A stretch of 6,833 nucleotides of DNA from a bacterium (GTDB lineage Bacteria; Planctomycetota; J058; JACQDU01). The DNA lies in NCBI GenBank assembly GCA_016200955.1, contig JACQDU010000653.1, positions 1 through 6,833 of the forward strand. The letters run 5' to 3'. The notes under the pieces are model-generated. The model was given only the letters and a program-made list of their open reading frames with translations. It ran no database searches and was not told the origin of the DNA. Below are positions 6,479 to 6,833 of the stretch, in pieces. Numbering within the stretch: position 1 is the stretch's first letter; each line of letters starts with the position of its first letter. A program made the position numbers and the translations under genes.

Positions 6479-6833
6479 CTACCGCCGCAGCTTCGGCGCC
6501 CGGAGGTCCGGCCTCCGCTCGAGGTCCGGCTTGAGCGGCGGAGTGGCCAGGACGAGCTCGAGCGCCTCCGCGATCCCGCGGTCGAGCTGAGGGTCCGCGC
6601 CCGAGACGTAGTCCTGCGGCCGCATCTCGACCTCGATGTCGGGGTCGGTGCCGTAGTTCTCGACGCCCCAGCCCACGTCCTTGAACCAGAAGCTGAACTC
6701 GGGCTGCGTCGTGAAGCCGCCGTCGGCGAGGAAGTGGCGCGGCCAGATCCCGATCACGCCGCCCCACGTCCGCTTCCCGATGAGCGGCCCGAGCTTCATG
6801 AGCTTGAAGACGTGAGAGAAGATGTCGCCGTCC
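6479..6833 (-). CDS. Tricorn protease homologue (peptidase S41 family), C-terminal end
   Basis: Only the last 118 residues are in the window; the gene continues beyond the right edge. Tricorn-type proteases are large serine peptidases with propeller, PDZ and S41 catalytic domains that degrade peptides. The visible part starts at DGDIFSHVFK and includes IGKRTWGGVIGIWPRH (18-33), DGGFTTQPEFSFWF (37-50) and DVGWGVENYGTDPDIEVE (52-69), all hallmarks of the C-terminal catalytic core. In archaeal tricorn the nucleophile Ser965 comes directly before a DGD-type motif and Glu1023 lies 58 residues later. Here the Glu of GVENYG is 58 residues after the position just before the first Asp, so the spacing fits exactly. 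The nucleophile codon is cut by the window edge; its only visible base is compatible with TCG. It converges on the exported protein gene. Localisation cannot be judged without the N-terminus. Confidence 0.92.
   Translation of the reverse strand, partial: DGDIFSHVFKLMKLGPLIGKRTWGGVIGIWPRHFLADGGFTTQPEFSFWFKDVGWGVENYGTDPDIEVEMRPQDYVSGADPQLDRGIAEALELVLATPPLKPDLERRPDLRAPKLRR

Overview
The window is 6.8 kb of very GC-rich bacterial DNA (roughly 70% by eye), with nearly all real codons ending in G or C. No rRNA, tRNA, CRISPR array or transposase is visible. The gene types are a RavA/MoxR-type AAA+ ATPase joined to a WD40 propeller, a tricorn-protease homologue, a cupredoxin lipoprotein, an AidB-like acyl-CoA dehydrogenase and a P-II protein. 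This mix fits an environmental bacterium such as Planctomycetota or Acidobacteriota. No marker in the window fixes the phylum, so that assignment is an inference.

Layout from left to right: (1) The 3' part of a MoxR/RavA-family AAA+ ATPase enters from the left edge on the + strand. Its coding signal moves to another frame at about 535-541 and runs without a stop into a large WD40-repeat protein that ends at 2367. The two look like one AAA-WD40 protein interrupted by a net loss of one base (or gain of two), or by a slightly larger deletion. (2) A 158-bp gap holds a perfect 8-bp hairpin and a competing structure. (3) A + strand lipoprotein (2526-3335) carries a cupredoxin domain with a Cys-x2-His-x2-Met copper motif and a C-terminal regulatory-like beta domain. 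(4) Convergent to it, on the - strand, lies a two-gene unit read from right to left. It consists of a P-II-type signalling protein (5330-4983) and an AidB-like acyl-CoA dehydrogenase (4986-3352), joined by a GTGA stop/start overlap. (5) Divergent from the P-II gene is a + strand exported protein of unknown function (5437-6399) with a Lys/Pro/Asp/Glu repeat tail. (6) The C-terminal end of a tricorn-type S41 protease enters from the right edge on the - strand.

Two points stand out. The first is the tight coupling of a P-II protein with an acyl-CoA dehydrogenase, where the P-II keeps its T-loop and B-loop but has lost the arginine-rich C-loop. The second is the AAA-to-WD40 frame junction. The lipoprotein, the exported protein and the protease act outside the cytoplasm or in proteolysis, and the sequence shows no direct functional link between them and the P-II/dehydrogenase pair.
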